A stretch of DNA of 64,000 bases from Tabrizicola sp. (lineage in GTDB: Bacteria; Pseudomonadota; Alphaproteobacteria; Rhodobacterales; Rhodobacteraceae): positions 495,041 through 559,040 of the forward strand of contig NZ_JAUCZH010000004.1 of the NCBI RefSeq assembly GCF_030373185.1, read 5' to 3'. Below are positions 7,697 through 16,161 of this stretch, one piece after another (position 1 is the first letter of the stretch; each line of letters opens with the position of its first letter). The notes beneath the pieces are model-generated. The model made no database searches. It was not told the origin of the DNA and saw nothing but the letters and a program-made list of their open reading frames with translations. A program made the translations under genes and the position numbers.

Positions 7697-8959
7697 TCAG
7701 AGCGCGCGCCAGCCGATGTCGCGGCGGCAGAACCCTCCCGGCCAGTCGATGGCGTCGACCATGGCATAGGCGGCCTTCTGTGCGTCAGCCAGCGTCGCGC
7801 CCCGCGCGGTCACGTTCAGCACGCGACCACCTGCGGCGATGGTGCTGCCGTCGCGTTCGGCGGTGCCGGCGTGAAACACCATGTGTCTGCTGTCTTCGGG
7901 CAGCTCTTCAAGGCCGCGGATCTGGCTGCCCTTGGCGTAAGGACCGGGATAGCCGTTCGCGGCCATCACCACGGTCAGGGCGTGGTCATCGGCCCAGTTC
8001 ACCTGTGCCTCGGCCAGCCGGCCCTCGGCGCAGGCCAGCATCAGGTCCAGCGCCTGCGCCCCGAGGCGCAGCATCAGAACCTGCGTTTCGGGGTCGCCGA
8101 AGCGGGCGTTGTATTCCACCAGACGGGCGCGGCCGTTCTCTATCATCAGGCCTGCGTAAAGGACGCCCTGATAGGGGGTGCCACGGCGGGCCATCTCGGC
8201 AATGGTTGGCAGCACAATCTCGTCCATTGCCTGTTTCTGGACGGCTTCGGTCAGCACGGGGGCGGGGGAATAGGCCCCCATGCCGCCCGTGTTGGGCCCG
8301 GTGTCGCCATCACCCACGCGCTTGTGGTCTTGTGCGGTGCCGATCGGCAGGGCGCTGATCCCGTCGGTCAGCACGAAGAAGCTGGCCTCTTCGCCGGTCA
8401 TGAAGTCCTCGATCACCACTTCGGCCCCGGCCGCACCGAATTCGCCGCTGAACATGTCGTCGATCGCGGCAAGGGCTTCGGCTTCGCTCAGCGCCACGAT
8501 CACGCCCTTGCCCGCTGCCAGACCGTCGGCCTTGACCACGATGGGCGCGCCCTTGGCGGCGATATAGGCGCGGGCGGGGGCGGCTTCGGTAAAGCGGGCG
8601 TAACCTGCGGTGGGGGCGGCGCAGGCGTCACAGATTTCCTTGGTGAAGGCCTTTGACGCCTCAAGTCGGGCCGCAGCCGCCGAGGGGCCAAAGGTCAGAA
8701 GTCCCGCCGCGCGGCAAGCATCGGCCACGCCTGCGGCAAGGGGGGCTTCGGGGCCGATGATCACGAAGTCGATGGCGTTCTCGGCGCAAAAGGTCACCAC
8801 TGCGGCACCATCGAGGATGTCGAGGTCCGCCACCTCGGCCAGTTGGGCCACGCCGGCATTGCCGGGGGCCACGATCAGCCGGTCGGTCTTGGGGTTCTGC
8901 TTTACCGCCCAGGCCAGCGCGTGTTCCCGCCCGCCAGAGCCAAGGATCAGAATATTCAT
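7697..8959 (-). CDS. purD: Phosphoribosylamine--glycine ligase (GAR synthetase)
   Basis: ATP-grasp enzyme of purine synthesis that joins glycine to 5-phosphoribosylamine. The start at 8959 gives 420 residues, matching the family; the open frame extends 21 codons further but MNILILGSGGREHALAW is the conserved N-terminus. Other landmarks are the ATP-binding segment APIVVKADGLAAGKGVIVA, the family motif NTGGMGAYSP, and the C-terminal metal-binding EYNARFGDPETQVLM. It faces away from xseA; the two starts are only 65 bases apart, so their promoters must overlap. On its own strand the next gene is lysC, 330 bases downstream after a hairpin cluster. Confidence 0.96.
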   Translation of the reverse strand: MNILILGSGGREHALAWAVKQNPKTDRLIVAPGNAGVAQLAEVADLDILDGAAVVTFCAENAIDFVIIGPEAPLAAGVADACRAAGLLTFGPSAAAARLEASKAFTKEICDACAAPTAGYARFTEAAPARAYIAAKGAPIVVKADGLAAGKGVIVALSEAEALAAIDDMFSGEFGAAGAEVVIEDFMTGEEASFFVLTDGISALPIGTAQDHKRVGDGDTGPNTGGMGAYSPAPVLTEAVQKQAMDEIVLPTIAEMARRGTPYQGVLYAGLMIENGRARLVEYNARFGDPETQVLMLRLGAQALDLMLACAEGRLAEAQVNWADDHALTVVMAANGYPGPYAKGSQIRGLEELPEDSRHMVFHAGTAERDGSTIAAGGRVLNVTARGATLADAQKAAYAMVDAIDWPGGFCRRDIGWRAL

Positions 8960-9024
8960 GGGCGCGTCCCCCGCTTGGCCTTTTCTGTTGCGCGTCATAG
9001 GGTCGGGGCGAACGGAGGGCAAGC

Positions 9025-10599
9025 ATGGACCTGATCGACGACTCGGCCCCGCAGGGCAGCCAGCCCACGGGCAACCAGCCCGAATACACCGTGTCAGAGC
9101 TTTCTGGTGCGGTTAAGCGGGTGATCGAGGGGGAATTTGGCCTTGTCCGCGTCCGCGGTGAGGTGGGGCGGGTCAGCCGCCCGGCCTCAGGGCATCTTTA
9201 CTTTGACCTCAAGGATGATCGGGCCGTCATAGCCGCGATCAGCTGGAAGGGTCAGGTCGCCCGGATGCAGGTGCGCCCCGAGGAGGGGATGGAAGTCGTG
9301 GCCACCGGCCGGATGACCACCTTTCCCGGCCAGTCGAAATATCAGCTGATCGTTGATGATGTGGCCCCGGCGGGGGCGGGTGCCTTGATGGCCATGCTGG
9401 AAAAGCGCAAGGCGGCCCTGGCGGCGGAAGGGGTGTTTGATGCCGCGCGCAAGAAGCCGATTCCCTATCTGCCAAAGGTGATCGGCGTCGTGACCTCGCC
9501 TTCGGGCGCGGTGATCCGCGATATCCTGCACCGGTTGCGCGACCGCTTTGCCCGGCATGTGCTGATCTGGCCGGTCGCGGTGCAGGGGCAGGATTGCGCG
9601 GCGCAGGTGGCGGCGGCGATCAAGGGCTTCAATGCGATTGCGCCCGGTGGCCCGATCCCGCGGCCCGATGTGCTGATCGTGGCGCGGGGCGGTGGCAGTC
9701 TTGAAGACCTTTGGGGCTTCAACGAGGAAATCGTGGTCCGCGCGGCGGCAGCGTCTGACATCCCGCTGATCAGTGCCGTCGGGCATGAGACCGACACCAC
9801 GCTGATCGACCATGCCGCCGATCTGCGCGCGCCGACCCCCACGGCGGCGGCGGAACTGGCGGTGCCGGTGCGGCTGGAACTGCTGGCGACGCTGGACGCG
9901 CTGGGCGCAAGGCTGACGCGGGGGGTTGTGCAGGGTGTGACCACGCGCGGCCAGCGCTTGCGCGATCTGGGGCGGGCGTTGCCCCGCCTGGAAACGCTGC
10001 TTGCCACGCCACGCCAGCGGCTTGACGCGGCGACCACGCGGCTGTCGGCGGGTCTGGGGCTGGCGGTGGCGCGCAAGCGCGGCGGGTTTGACCGGGTGGC
10101 CGGGCGGATGCAGCCGGTGCTGTTGCGCGGGGTGCTGGTGCGGCAGGGTGACCTGCTGACAGGTCGGGGCGAGCTTCTGGACCGGGTGCTGCGCGACCGG
10201 CTGGAACGGCGGCGGGGCAGACTTGATGATGTTGCGGCGCGGCTGGCCCCGGCCTTGGCGCGGATGCTGGGTGACGCGGCACGGCGTACGGGCGAGGGGC
10301 AGGCGCGGCTTGCCGCCTTGTCGGACCGGCTTGACGCGGCTCCCGCAGGCCGGCTGGCGCGGCTCTCGGACCGGCTGGAGGCGCTGGACCGCATGCGCCT
10401 GACGCTGGGCTACGCACAAACGCTGAAGCGCGGTTATGCAGTGGTGCGGGGCGATGGGGCGGTGATCACCGGAAAGGCTGCGGCAGAGCGCGCGACCGCG
10501 CTTGAGATCGAGTTTCAGGATGGCCGCATCAGCCTTGCCGGGCGCGGACCAAAGCGGCCAAAAGGCGATACTGGGGGCGGGCAGGGCAGTCTGTTCTGA
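9025..10599 (+). CDS. xseA: Exodeoxyribonuclease VII large subunit
   Basis: Catalytic subunit of the single-strand DNA exonuclease VII, which acts in mismatch repair and DNA damage processing. The 524-residue protein has the N-terminal OB-fold (about 20-120: TVSELSGAVKRVIEGEFG, VRVRGEVG, GHLYFDLKDD), then the catalytic core with VVTSPSGAVIRDILHRL, VARGGGSLEDLWGFNEE and SAVGHETDTTLIDHAADLRAPTPTAAAE (in pieces). A long Arg/Ala/Leu-rich coiled-coil region fills about 290-450, and a conserved C-terminal LKRGYAVVRG closes it. GGAGG lies 8 bases before the ATG. The small subunit xseB is not in the window. It is divergent from purD and convergent with the exported-protein triplet. Confidence 0.95.
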   Translation: MDLIDDSAPQGSQPTGNQPEYTVSELSGAVKRVIEGEFGLVRVRGEVGRVSRPASGHLYFDLKDDRAVIAAISWKGQVARMQVRPEEGMEVVATGRMTTFPGQSKYQLIVDDVAPAGAGALMAMLEKRKAALAAEGVFDAARKKPIPYLPKVIGVVTSPSGAVIRDILHRLRDRFARHVLIWPVAVQGQDCAAQVAAAIKGFNAIAPGGPIPRPDVLIVARGGGSLEDLWGFNEEIVVRAAAASDIPLISAVGHETDTTLIDHAADLRAPTPTAAAELAVPVRLELLATLDALGARLTRGVVQGVTTRGQRLRDLGRALPRLETLLATPRQRLDAATTRLSAGLGLAVARKRGGFDRVAGRMQPVLLRGVLVRQGDLLTGRGELLDRVLRDRLERRRGRLDDVAARLAPALARMLGDAARRTGEGQARLAALSDRLDAAPAGRLARLSDRLEALDRMRLTLGYAQTLKRGYAVVRGDGAVITGKAAAERATALEIEFQDGRISLAGRGPKRPKGDTGGGQGSLF

Positions 10600-10631
10600 G
10601 GCTTCGGTTTCGGTCAAGCGGGGCTATGCCC

Positions 10632-11042
10632 TCAGGCCCCAAGGAAGCCTTCGCAGGTCACGAAATCCTGTGACGGGTAAAGCAGGATCGGGTCGCTGTC
10701 CCGGTCGCCGTTCAGCCAGCCCATCAGCCAGCCGCCCCGGTCATGATAGGTCCAGCAATGCGGCAAGGGGTCACCGATATAGTCGAAACAGATCATCTCG
10801 CCTTCCGGTCGCCAGCGGCCTTCCAGACATTGCGACGCATCGCGCCAGATTGCGCGGCGGCCGGGCAGGAAGGTTTCCACCCCGTAGATTCCGCCTGAAT
10901 CATGAGTGTCCATTGTCTTGCCTTCGACAATCGCCTCGAAAGCTTCGGCGGTCAGCGGCGGGTCGGTTTCGGCCACGGCCACGCAGGGCAGGGCGGCGAG
11001 GCATAGCGAAGCAAGGCAGCCACGCAACTTACACCCCCACAT
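10632..11042 (-). CDS. Small exported protein, third member of a tandem paralogous triplet
   Basis: A 136-residue protein with a signal peptide (LRGCLASLCLAALPCVAVAETD) and four cysteines in the mature part. It aligns with its two upstream neighbours: TAEAFEA, then GIYGVETFLPGRR, a W-C-x-G-x-W core (CLEGRWRPEGEMICFDY), PHCWTY, and a late cysteine near the end (TCEGFLGA). It is the most diverged of the three, lacking the shared GPDVGV tail. The ATG at 11042 overlaps the previous stop by 14 bases; a TTG one base after that stop is an alternative. No known domain is recognised. The pattern of paired cysteines suggests a small disulfide-stabilised periplasmic protein. The three form one operon transcribed toward xseA. 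Confidence 0.75.
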   Translation of the reverse strand: MWGCKLRGCLASLCLAALPCVAVAETDPPLTAEAFEAIVEGKTMDTHDSGGIYGVETFLPGRRAIWRDASQCLEGRWRPEGEMICFDYIGDPLPHCWTYHDRGGWLMGWLNGDRDSDPILLYPSQDFVTCEGFLGA

Positions 11043-11445
11043 CGGGGCCGGGGCAGGCCAGCGGCTTGTCGGTGCTGTCCACCTCATAGAGTTCGGCCCC
11101 CGGCTGGCTGTCGACGGACAGCGCCGCCAGGGCGCCGCCCTCCATCCAGAAGGTCCAGCAATGCGGGGTCGGGTCGTATTCATAGACAAAACAGATCGCG
11201 CTGCCTTGCGGATACCAACTGCCATACTGGCACTGGTTTTCAGCGACACTCCACCGGACTTGCCGCCCTGGCAGATATTCCTCGATCCCGAAAAGGGTGC
11301 CGAACTGGCTGTAGGTCAGGGTCTTGCCGGTGACATGGGCCTCGAATTCTTCGGCGGCAAGCGGGGTCTGCGCCGAGGCTGAGGCGGTTGTGGCCAGAAC
11401 GGCAAGGCAAAGGCACGCGGCACGGCCATGTGGGACAAATCGCAT
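11029..11445 (-). CDS. Small exported protein, second member of a tandem paralogous triplet
   Basis: A 138-residue protein with a signal peptide (ACLCLAVLATTASASAQ). The mature domain has EEFEAHVTGKTLTY, GTLFGIEEYLPGRQVRW, CQYGSWYPQGSAICFVY, PHCWTF and a C-terminal LACPGPDVGV. The positions of the cysteines and of the GR-VRW and WY-QG motifs match the neighbour on either side, so this is a local gene duplication. The start at 11445 lies four bases after the upstream stop. An in-frame ATG at 11463, inside the last codons of the upstream gene, is an alternative and would mirror the overlap seen at the next junction. Function unknown; exported, probably periplasmic. Confidence 0.78.
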   Translation of the reverse strand: MRFVPHGRAACLCLAVLATTASASAQTPLAAEEFEAHVTGKTLTYSQFGTLFGIEEYLPGRQVRWSVAENQCQYGSWYPQGSAICFVYEYDPTPHCWTFWMEGGALAALSVDSQPGAELYEVDSTDKPLACPGPDVGV

Positions 11446-11449
11446 TCGG

Positions 11450-11842
11450 TCAGACACCCACATCCGGGCCGGCGCAGGGCAGCGGCCCGCCATCGCGGGA
11501 CGATTCCAGGATCTCCCAGCCGCCGCCTTCGCCCATGTAGCGCCCCCGGATCCGGCCATCCTCCAGGAAGTACAGCCAGCATGCCGGGGTCAGGTCATTT
11601 TCATAGGCAAAGCAGATTTCGTCGCCCTGCTGATACCATTCGCCATAGATGCAAAGGTCACCGTCAAACGCCCAGCGGACCTTGCGGCCTTGCAGATATT
11701 CCTCGGTCCCGAACAGGCCGTTGCCGTAGTCGTAGGTAATGATCTCTCCGGTCGTGTTCGCCTCGAATTCGGCCCCGGTCATCGGGGTTTCGGCAAGGGC
11801 CGGGGTGGTGGCAAGGATCAAGGCGGCAATCAAGGGTCGCAT
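11450..11842 (-). CDS. Small exported protein, first member of a tandem paralogous triplet
   Basis: A 130-residue protein, first in the transcript. It has a clear signal peptide (MRPLIAALILATTPALAE) and then the shared domain: GAEFEANTTGE, GLFGTEEYLQGRKVRW, CIYGEWYQQGDEICFAY, TPACWLYFL and the tail LPCAGPDVGV. The tail is identical in its last six residues to the second paralog, an unusually strong conservation for a C-terminus. The ATG at 11842 is preferred to an in-frame TTG one codon earlier. The alkB-type gene lies upstream on the same strand, 55 bases away, so the four genes may be cotranscribed. I recognise no named domain. Highly acidic and aromatic, so it may bind a ligand or a membrane component, but this is speculation. 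Confidence 0.8.
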   Translation of the reverse strand: MRPLIAALILATTPALAETPMTGAEFEANTTGEIITYDYGNGLFGTEEYLQGRKVRWAFDGDLCIYGEWYQQGDEICFAYENDLTPACWLYFLEDGRIRGRYMGEGGGWEILESSRDGGPLPCAGPDVGV

Positions 11843-11900
11843 CAATGGCTCCGGTCAAGGCGTGGGGGCGACAGTGCCAGAGGTGACCGGCGAATTCCAG

Positions 11901-12995
11901 TCAAGGTGCCGTGTCCTTGGCGGGGGCAGGCGATGGCCGCCACTTTGCCAGATGGGGCCGGATCGCACGACGCCAAAGGCGCGGGCTAAGCGCCATCGCA
12001 CAGGCAAGGGGCAGGGGCCATGGCAGGCGTGGGGCCTCGTCTTCTGGCGGCAGGCGCAGGGCGGGGAAGGGGCGCGAGGGGTTGGCATGATGGTCGGAGT
12101 GGCGCGGCGCGTTCAGCATCAGTGCCGAGGAAAACCAATGCGCCGTGTTCCAGCTGTGTTTCGGCCCGACAGGTTCCAGCCGCCCGTCCGGCCTTGTGGC
12201 GCGGGTCAGGCCGTAATGCTGGACATAATCCGACAACAGGATCTGGCTTTGGGCATGGAGCGCCAGTCCGACCCAGACCGCTAGGCCCGGCAGTCCCGCG
12301 ATCATCATGGCCAAAGCCAGCGCCACCACGCTGCCCGCCAGATAGACCGCAAACGGGTGCGGCGTCGGCCATGATCCAGACCAACTGGACCGGGCGCGCA
12401 GGTCGGTTTCGGCCTGCATGCCTTGGACAAAGCTGCCGCGCCACGCGCGCAGGGCAAACCGGTAGAAACCTTCCCCGGCCCTGGCGGTGTTGGGGTCTTG
12501 CGGGCTGGCGACATGGCGGTGATGTACCAGCCGATGCGCCGAGACGTGCTGGCCGAACAGAAGCGAGACATAGACCGCAGCCCCGAGCCGGAAGAGTTCA
12601 CGCCGGGGGCGGTGGATCAGTTCATGCGCGGCGGGATGGGCGACCTGTCCGAACCAGAACCCGGCGGCAAGGAACAACAGCACCCGTTCAAGCGCCGACA
12701 GCCCGCTGTCGCCCGCGATGGCCCAGACCGCCACCGGCAGCGCTGCCAGTTGCCCCAGCGCCACGCTGACCAGCAGCGCGTCGGCGGCGGGAAACTCGGC
12801 CCCTTCGGCGGAGCCGGACGTCAACGGGATCAACTGATCCAGCACCAGCGTCAGAACGGCCATGTAAAGGAACGCCAGCCACAGCCAGAGGCCGCCTTGC
12901 ATGGCCCCAAGACCAATCAGCGGCAGCGGCAGCAGCGCCACGACTGCAAAGGCGGCGACGGGAAATGGTGGTAACGGGCGGGTATGGTCAGTCAT
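11901..12995 (-). CDS. alkB: AlkB-type membrane non-haem di-iron monooxygenase
   Basis: An integral membrane oxygenase of 364 residues, predicted to hydroxylate alkanes or a related hydrophobic substrate using a di-iron centre and electrons from rubredoxin. The eight-histidine pattern is complete: HELIHR, HRLVHHRHVASPQDPNTARAGE (in pieces), and RHSDHHANPSRPF near the C-terminus. HSWNTAHWFSS is also typical of the AlkB branch rather than of acyl-lipid desaturases. About six hydrophobic segments are visible in the N-terminal half. The ATG at 12995 is used since MTDHTRPLPPFP begins the homologous part. No rubredoxin or rubredoxin reductase gene is in the window. It diverges from ftsY with 125 bases between starts. 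The actual substrate is not determined by the sequence. Confidence 0.85.
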   Translation of the reverse strand: MTDHTRPLPPFPVAAFAVVALLPLPLIGLGAMQGGLWLWLAFLYMAVLTLVLDQLIPLTSGSAEGAEFPAADALLVSVALGQLAALPVAVWAIAGDSGLSALERVLLFLAAGFWFGQVAHPAAHELIHRPRRELFRLGAAVYVSLLFGQHVSAHRLVHHRHVASPQDPNTARAGEGFYRFALRAWRGSFVQGMQAETDLRARSSWSGSWPTPHPFAVYLAGSVVALALAMMIAGLPGLAVWVGLALHAQSQILLSDYVQHYGLTRATRPDGRLEPVGPKHSWNTAHWFSSALMLNAPRHSDHHANPSRPFPALRLPPEDEAPRLPWPLPLACAMALSPRLWRRAIRPHLAKWRPSPAPAKDTAP

Positions 12996-13120
12996 CTGCC
13001 AAGGGTAGCACGCGCACATTGCCCCGCCAGCCCCGAGATTGCCGCAGGTCGGGCTTGCAACCCTTACAACGCTGCGCCAAAGCGATTAGATGTTGTATCG
13101 GGCAGCAGGAGACCGACGGG

Positions 13121-14257
13121 ATGTCCTTTTTCAAGAAACTCAAGGACAAATTGTTCCGGTCCTCGGACAAGATCGGCGAAGGACTTGAGGCGCTGGTCGC
13201 TGATGGCGTCGATGCAGAGGTATCCGGGCAGGACGACAGGCCTTCCGACAGCGTTGGCGAGGTGGACATCCATGCTGCCCCGCCTGAAAGCGCACCAGCG
13301 AGCGGGTCGGCAAGCGCGCCTGCCGCAGCGCCACCCGCGCCAGCGACCACAGGAACTGCCGAACCCAAACCAGAACCCAAACCCGGCCTGCTTGGCCGCA
13401 TCCTTGGCCGTAGCGAAGAGCCGCGCCGGGTGCTGGATGACGCGATGCTGGAAAGCCTTGAGGAATTGCTCATTCAGGCGGACATGGGGGTGGATACCGC
13501 GGTCCGGGTGACGGCAAACATTGCTGAAGGGCGGTTTGGCAGGAAGATTTCCACCTCGGAGCTGCGCGACGCGCTGGCGGCGGAAGTGGCGCGGATCATG
13601 ACCCCGGTCGCGCGGCCGCTGCCGCTTTATCCGCAAAAGCCGCAGGTTGTGCTGGTGGTGGGGGTGAACGGGTCGGGCAAGACCACCACGATCGGCAAGC
13701 TGGCCAGCCAGTTCAAGGCGGCGGGCAAGACGGTGGTGATTGCCGCCGGCGATACGTTCCGCGCGGCGGCGGTGGAACAGTTGCAGATCTGGGGAACACG
13801 GGCAGGGGTTCCGGTCCTGACCGCGCCCGAAGGATCCGACCCGGCCTCGCTGGCCTTCGATGCGCTGACCAAGGCGCGGGAAGATGGCGCGGACCTTTTG
13901 ATGATCGACACCGCAGGCCGCTTGCAGAACCGGCAAGATCTGATGGAAGAGCTGGCCAAGATCGTTCGCGTCATCCGCAAGGTCGATCCGACAGCGCCGC
14001 ACAACACCCTGTTGGTCCTTGATGCCACCACCGGCCAGAATGCGCTGCTGCAAGTAGAGATCTTCCGCAAGATCGCCGATGTGTCGGGGCTGGTCATGAC
14101 CAAGCTGGACGGCACGGCCAAGGGCGGGGTTCTGGTGGCCCTGGCCGACAAGTTCGGCCTGCCGATCCACGCAATCGGTGTGGGCGAGCAGATCGACGAT
14201 CTTGCCCCCTTCGACCCCGAAGACTTTGCCCGCGCGCTGGTCGGAGCAGGGGCGTGA
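13121..14257 (+). CDS. ftsY: Signal recognition particle receptor FtsY
   Basis: GTPase that docks the ribosome-SRP complex at the membrane translocon. The 378-residue protein has an acidic, Pro/Ala-rich N-terminal A region (about 1-95), then the NG domain. G1 is GVNGSGKTTTIGKLA, followed by DTFRAAAVEQL, the G3 motif DTAGRLQNR and the G4 motif TKLDGTAKGG; the C-terminus has GVGEQIDDLAPFDPEDFA. The ATG at 13121 is chosen because MSFFKKLKDKLF is the usual membrane-targeting start and AGGAGA precedes it; the longer frame overlaps the divergent alkB promoter. Downstream genes on the same strand include ispZ, an arrangement shared by related bacteria. Confidence 0.97.
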   Translation: MSFFKKLKDKLFRSSDKIGEGLEALVADGVDAEVSGQDDRPSDSVGEVDIHAAPPESAPASGSASAPAAAPPAPATTGTAEPKPEPKPGLLGRILGRSEEPRRVLDDAMLESLEELLIQADMGVDTAVRVTANIAEGRFGRKISTSELRDALAAEVARIMTPVARPLPLYPQKPQVVLVVGVNGSGKTTTIGKLASQFKAAGKTVVIAAGDTFRAAAVEQLQIWGTRAGVPVLTAPEGSDPASLAFDALTKAREDGADLLMIDTAGRLQNRQDLMEELAKIVRVIRKVDPTAPHNTLLVLDATTGQNALLQVEIFRKIADVSGLVMTKLDGTAKGGVLVALADKFGLPIHAIGVGEQIDDLAPFDPEDFARALVGAGA

Positions 14258-14304
14258 TCCGCAGGATTTCGGCGCTGACCTTTCCTTAAGGCCCGGATCA
14301 GTCA

Positions 14305-14330
14305 TGTGCCGGACAATTGTGCCGGACAAT
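14305..14330. repeat. Exact 13-base tandem duplication downstream of ftsY
   Basis: TGTGCCGGACAAT occurs at 14305-14317 and 14318-14330 back to back. The 190-base spacer it sits in has a 54-codon open frame from 14304 overlapping the next gene, but that frame has no recognisable features and is not called. Confidence 0.9.
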
Positions 14331-14448
14331 ACGGTCTGTTCTGAACTCTCTGCCTTTCTGATGGGCTATGCGATGAACGGGGTGCCTGATATGCTGGCAC
14401 ATGCGGCCTCTGTGCTGGACGGAGGGGCGCTTGATATCGGATGGCCCC

Positions 14449-15348
14449 ATGCGGATGCGCCTTGACGCCTTGCTTGTCTGCCTTGGCCTGTCGCTGCCAG
14501 CGGGGGCTGAAACGGGACCGGCGGACTGTGCCGCACTGGTCGCGGCGGTGCAGACTGTCAGCGGTTACGCCGTGACGGCCCCGCCCGCCGGTGCAGACGC
14601 GGGGTGGTGTGTTCTGGACCGGGCGGTGCTGCGGGCCGCTTCCGGGTCTGAGGTAGCGCCCGAGTTTTCGGCCGAAGGCCTGCGCCTTCGGGGGACAGAG
14701 GCCAAGGGTGTTGCGGTATCGCTTGAGGTGCAGGTGACGGGCCTGCGGCTTCGATCCAAGGCGGGCGTGCAGGCTGGGGAGGACCGGCTGCGCACGATCT
14801 TCCGGCTTCAATCGGCAGACATTGGACTGCGTGTCATACTGAACCCCGCGACCGACACGCTGGAAATCCGCGAGGGATTGCTGCGTCTGTCCGGGGGAAC
14901 CGAGCTTGTGCTGTCCGCCGACATCAAGGGGGGCGGCTTGACGCTGGCCTCGCTTGCCGGTGGAAGACTGACCGCACTGGACCTTGAATGGCGCAACGAC
15001 GGGCGACTGCCCCGCCCGTTGATGGAACTGGCGGGCCAGCGTCTTCCGGCCGCACCGAATGGCACCGGGTCCGTCGAAGCAGCGCGGTTGGCCCTTGGCG
15101 ACCTGATTGCCACCTTGCCCGAGACGGTCCTTTCTGGCGATGACCGGGCGGCGCTGGCACGGATGGTCGCCTCGTTGCCGCAGGGCCGGGGCCGGTTGCG
15201 GCTATCGCTGACGGCCAGCGAAGGGATCGGTGCGGCACGGCTTCTGGTGGCGGGGCTGTCGGAAGACCCCCGCGGTGCGGCCGCACTTGAAAGGCTTCTG
15301 TCCGGGGTGCGCCTGACGGCGGCATGGCGGCCGGGTTTGGCCCCCTGA
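14449..15348 (+). CDS. Exported protein of unknown function
   Basis: A 299-residue protein with a signal peptide (RLDALLVCLGLSLPAGAE). The mature part starts with ADCAALVAAVQTVSGYAV and has a second cysteine in AGWCVLDRAVL, suggesting a disulfide. The rest alternates short beta-type segments (LRLRGTEAKGVAVSLEVQVTGLRLR in pieces, SADIGLRVILNP) and a C-terminal alpha-rich section (ALGDLIATLPETVLSGDDRAALARMVASL). No known domain is recognised. Two adjacent ATGs, 14449 and 14455, could start it. It lies between ftsY and ispZ on the same strand, about 190 bases after ftsY and 108 before ispZ. The alternating-strand pattern suggests an envelope lipid- or sugar-binding fold, but this is weak. Confidence 0.75.
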   Translation: MRMRLDALLVCLGLSLPAGAETGPADCAALVAAVQTVSGYAVTAPPAGADAGWCVLDRAVLRAASGSEVAPEFSAEGLRLRGTEAKGVAVSLEVQVTGLRLRSKAGVQAGEDRLRTIFRLQSADIGLRVILNPATDTLEIREGLLRLSGGTELVLSADIKGGGLTLASLAGGRLTALDLEWRNDGRLPRPLMELAGQRLPAAPNGTGSVEAARLALGDLIATLPETVLSGDDRAALARMVASLPQGRGRLRLSLTASEGIGAARLLVAGLSEDPRGAAALERLLSGVRLTAAWRPGLAP

Positions 15349-15456
15349 CGGCAGGAAACCGACTCGCCGCCTTGATCCGGGGGCGGTTTCGCGCCACATG
15401 ACAGGGCGGGGCCGTTATCTGGCCGCGCAATTGTCAGGGAAGGACCGGCATCAGTC

Positions 15457-16065
15457 ATGGCCGAACGCAAGATAAATCCGGTGATCAAGCAGGCGCTGGA
15501 ACTGGGGCCGACGCTGGTCTTCTTCGTGATCTACATGTGGATCAAGGATGAAACCTATCTGCTGGGCGGCGTCGAGTATTCGGGCTTCATTGTGTCAGCC
15601 GTGATTCTCGTACCGCTGCTTTTGGCCTCAATTGCGGCGCTGTGGTGGCTGACGGGCAGTCTGAGCCGGATGCAGATCTTCGTCGCGGTGATGGTGATCT
15701 TCTTTGGCGGGCTGACCGCATGGTTCAACGACGAAAGCTTCTTCAAGATGAAGACGACGATCGTCTACGGCACCTTCGCCGTGATCCTTGGCACGGGACT
15801 TTTGCGCGGTGTCAGCCTGCTGCAATGGGTGATGGCCGAGGCTTTGCCCATGAAACCAGAGGGTTGGATGATCCTGACCCGTCGGCTTGCGCTGATGTTC
15901 ACCGCCCTTGCGGTTGCGAACGAGGCGATCTGGCGCACGCAAAGCACTGAGCTTTGGGTCAAGCTGGAGACGTTCGCCATGCCCGTGGCACTGTTCGTTT
16001 TCCTGATGGTGCAGATCACGATGCTGAACCGCTACATGATCGAACCGCCGGAAGACGGATCGTGA
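15457..16065 (+). CDS. ispZ: Inner membrane septation protein IspZ/YciB
   Basis: A 202-residue polytopic inner-membrane protein with about five hydrophobic segments. The N-terminus INPVIKQALELGPTLVFFVIY and the motif WFNDESFFKMKTTIVYGTFAVIL are diagnostic of the YciB/IspZ family, as is RLALMFTALAVANEAIWR. The family is linked to cell division and envelope maintenance; its biochemical activity is not established. AAGGA lies upstream of the ATG. The next gene also encodes a membrane protein, and ftsY is upstream, so this segment is membrane-biogenesis themed. Confidence 0.92.
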   Translation: MAERKINPVIKQALELGPTLVFFVIYMWIKDETYLLGGVEYSGFIVSAVILVPLLLASIAALWWLTGSLSRMQIFVAVMVIFFGGLTAWFNDESFFKMKTTIVYGTFAVILGTGLLRGVSLLQWVMAEALPMKPEGWMILTRRLALMFTALAVANEAIWRTQSTELWVKLETFAMPVALFVFLMVQITMLNRYMIEPPEDGS

Positions 16066-16161
16066 TGCATTGCGCGGGATTGCCTCGCAACGGTCGGGTT
16101 CCTGCCCCAGCGCTGCCTTGATCCGCCGTTAACCCTTGTGACGAGCTTGAAGGGGTTCGTC

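Noticed and set aside
7369..7767. 133-residue N-terminal extension of lysC
   Set aside because: The frame crosses the hairpin cluster and purD end; homology starts at MPLLVMKFGG with its own ribosome site.
9187..10617. 476-codon minus-strand frame opposite xseA
   Set aside because: Antisense shadow of a clear exonuclease VII gene in GC-rich DNA.
14304..14465. Possible 53-codon gene between ftsY and the exported protein
   Set aside because: It contains the tandem duplication near its start and overlaps the next gene; no ribosome site or homology pattern.
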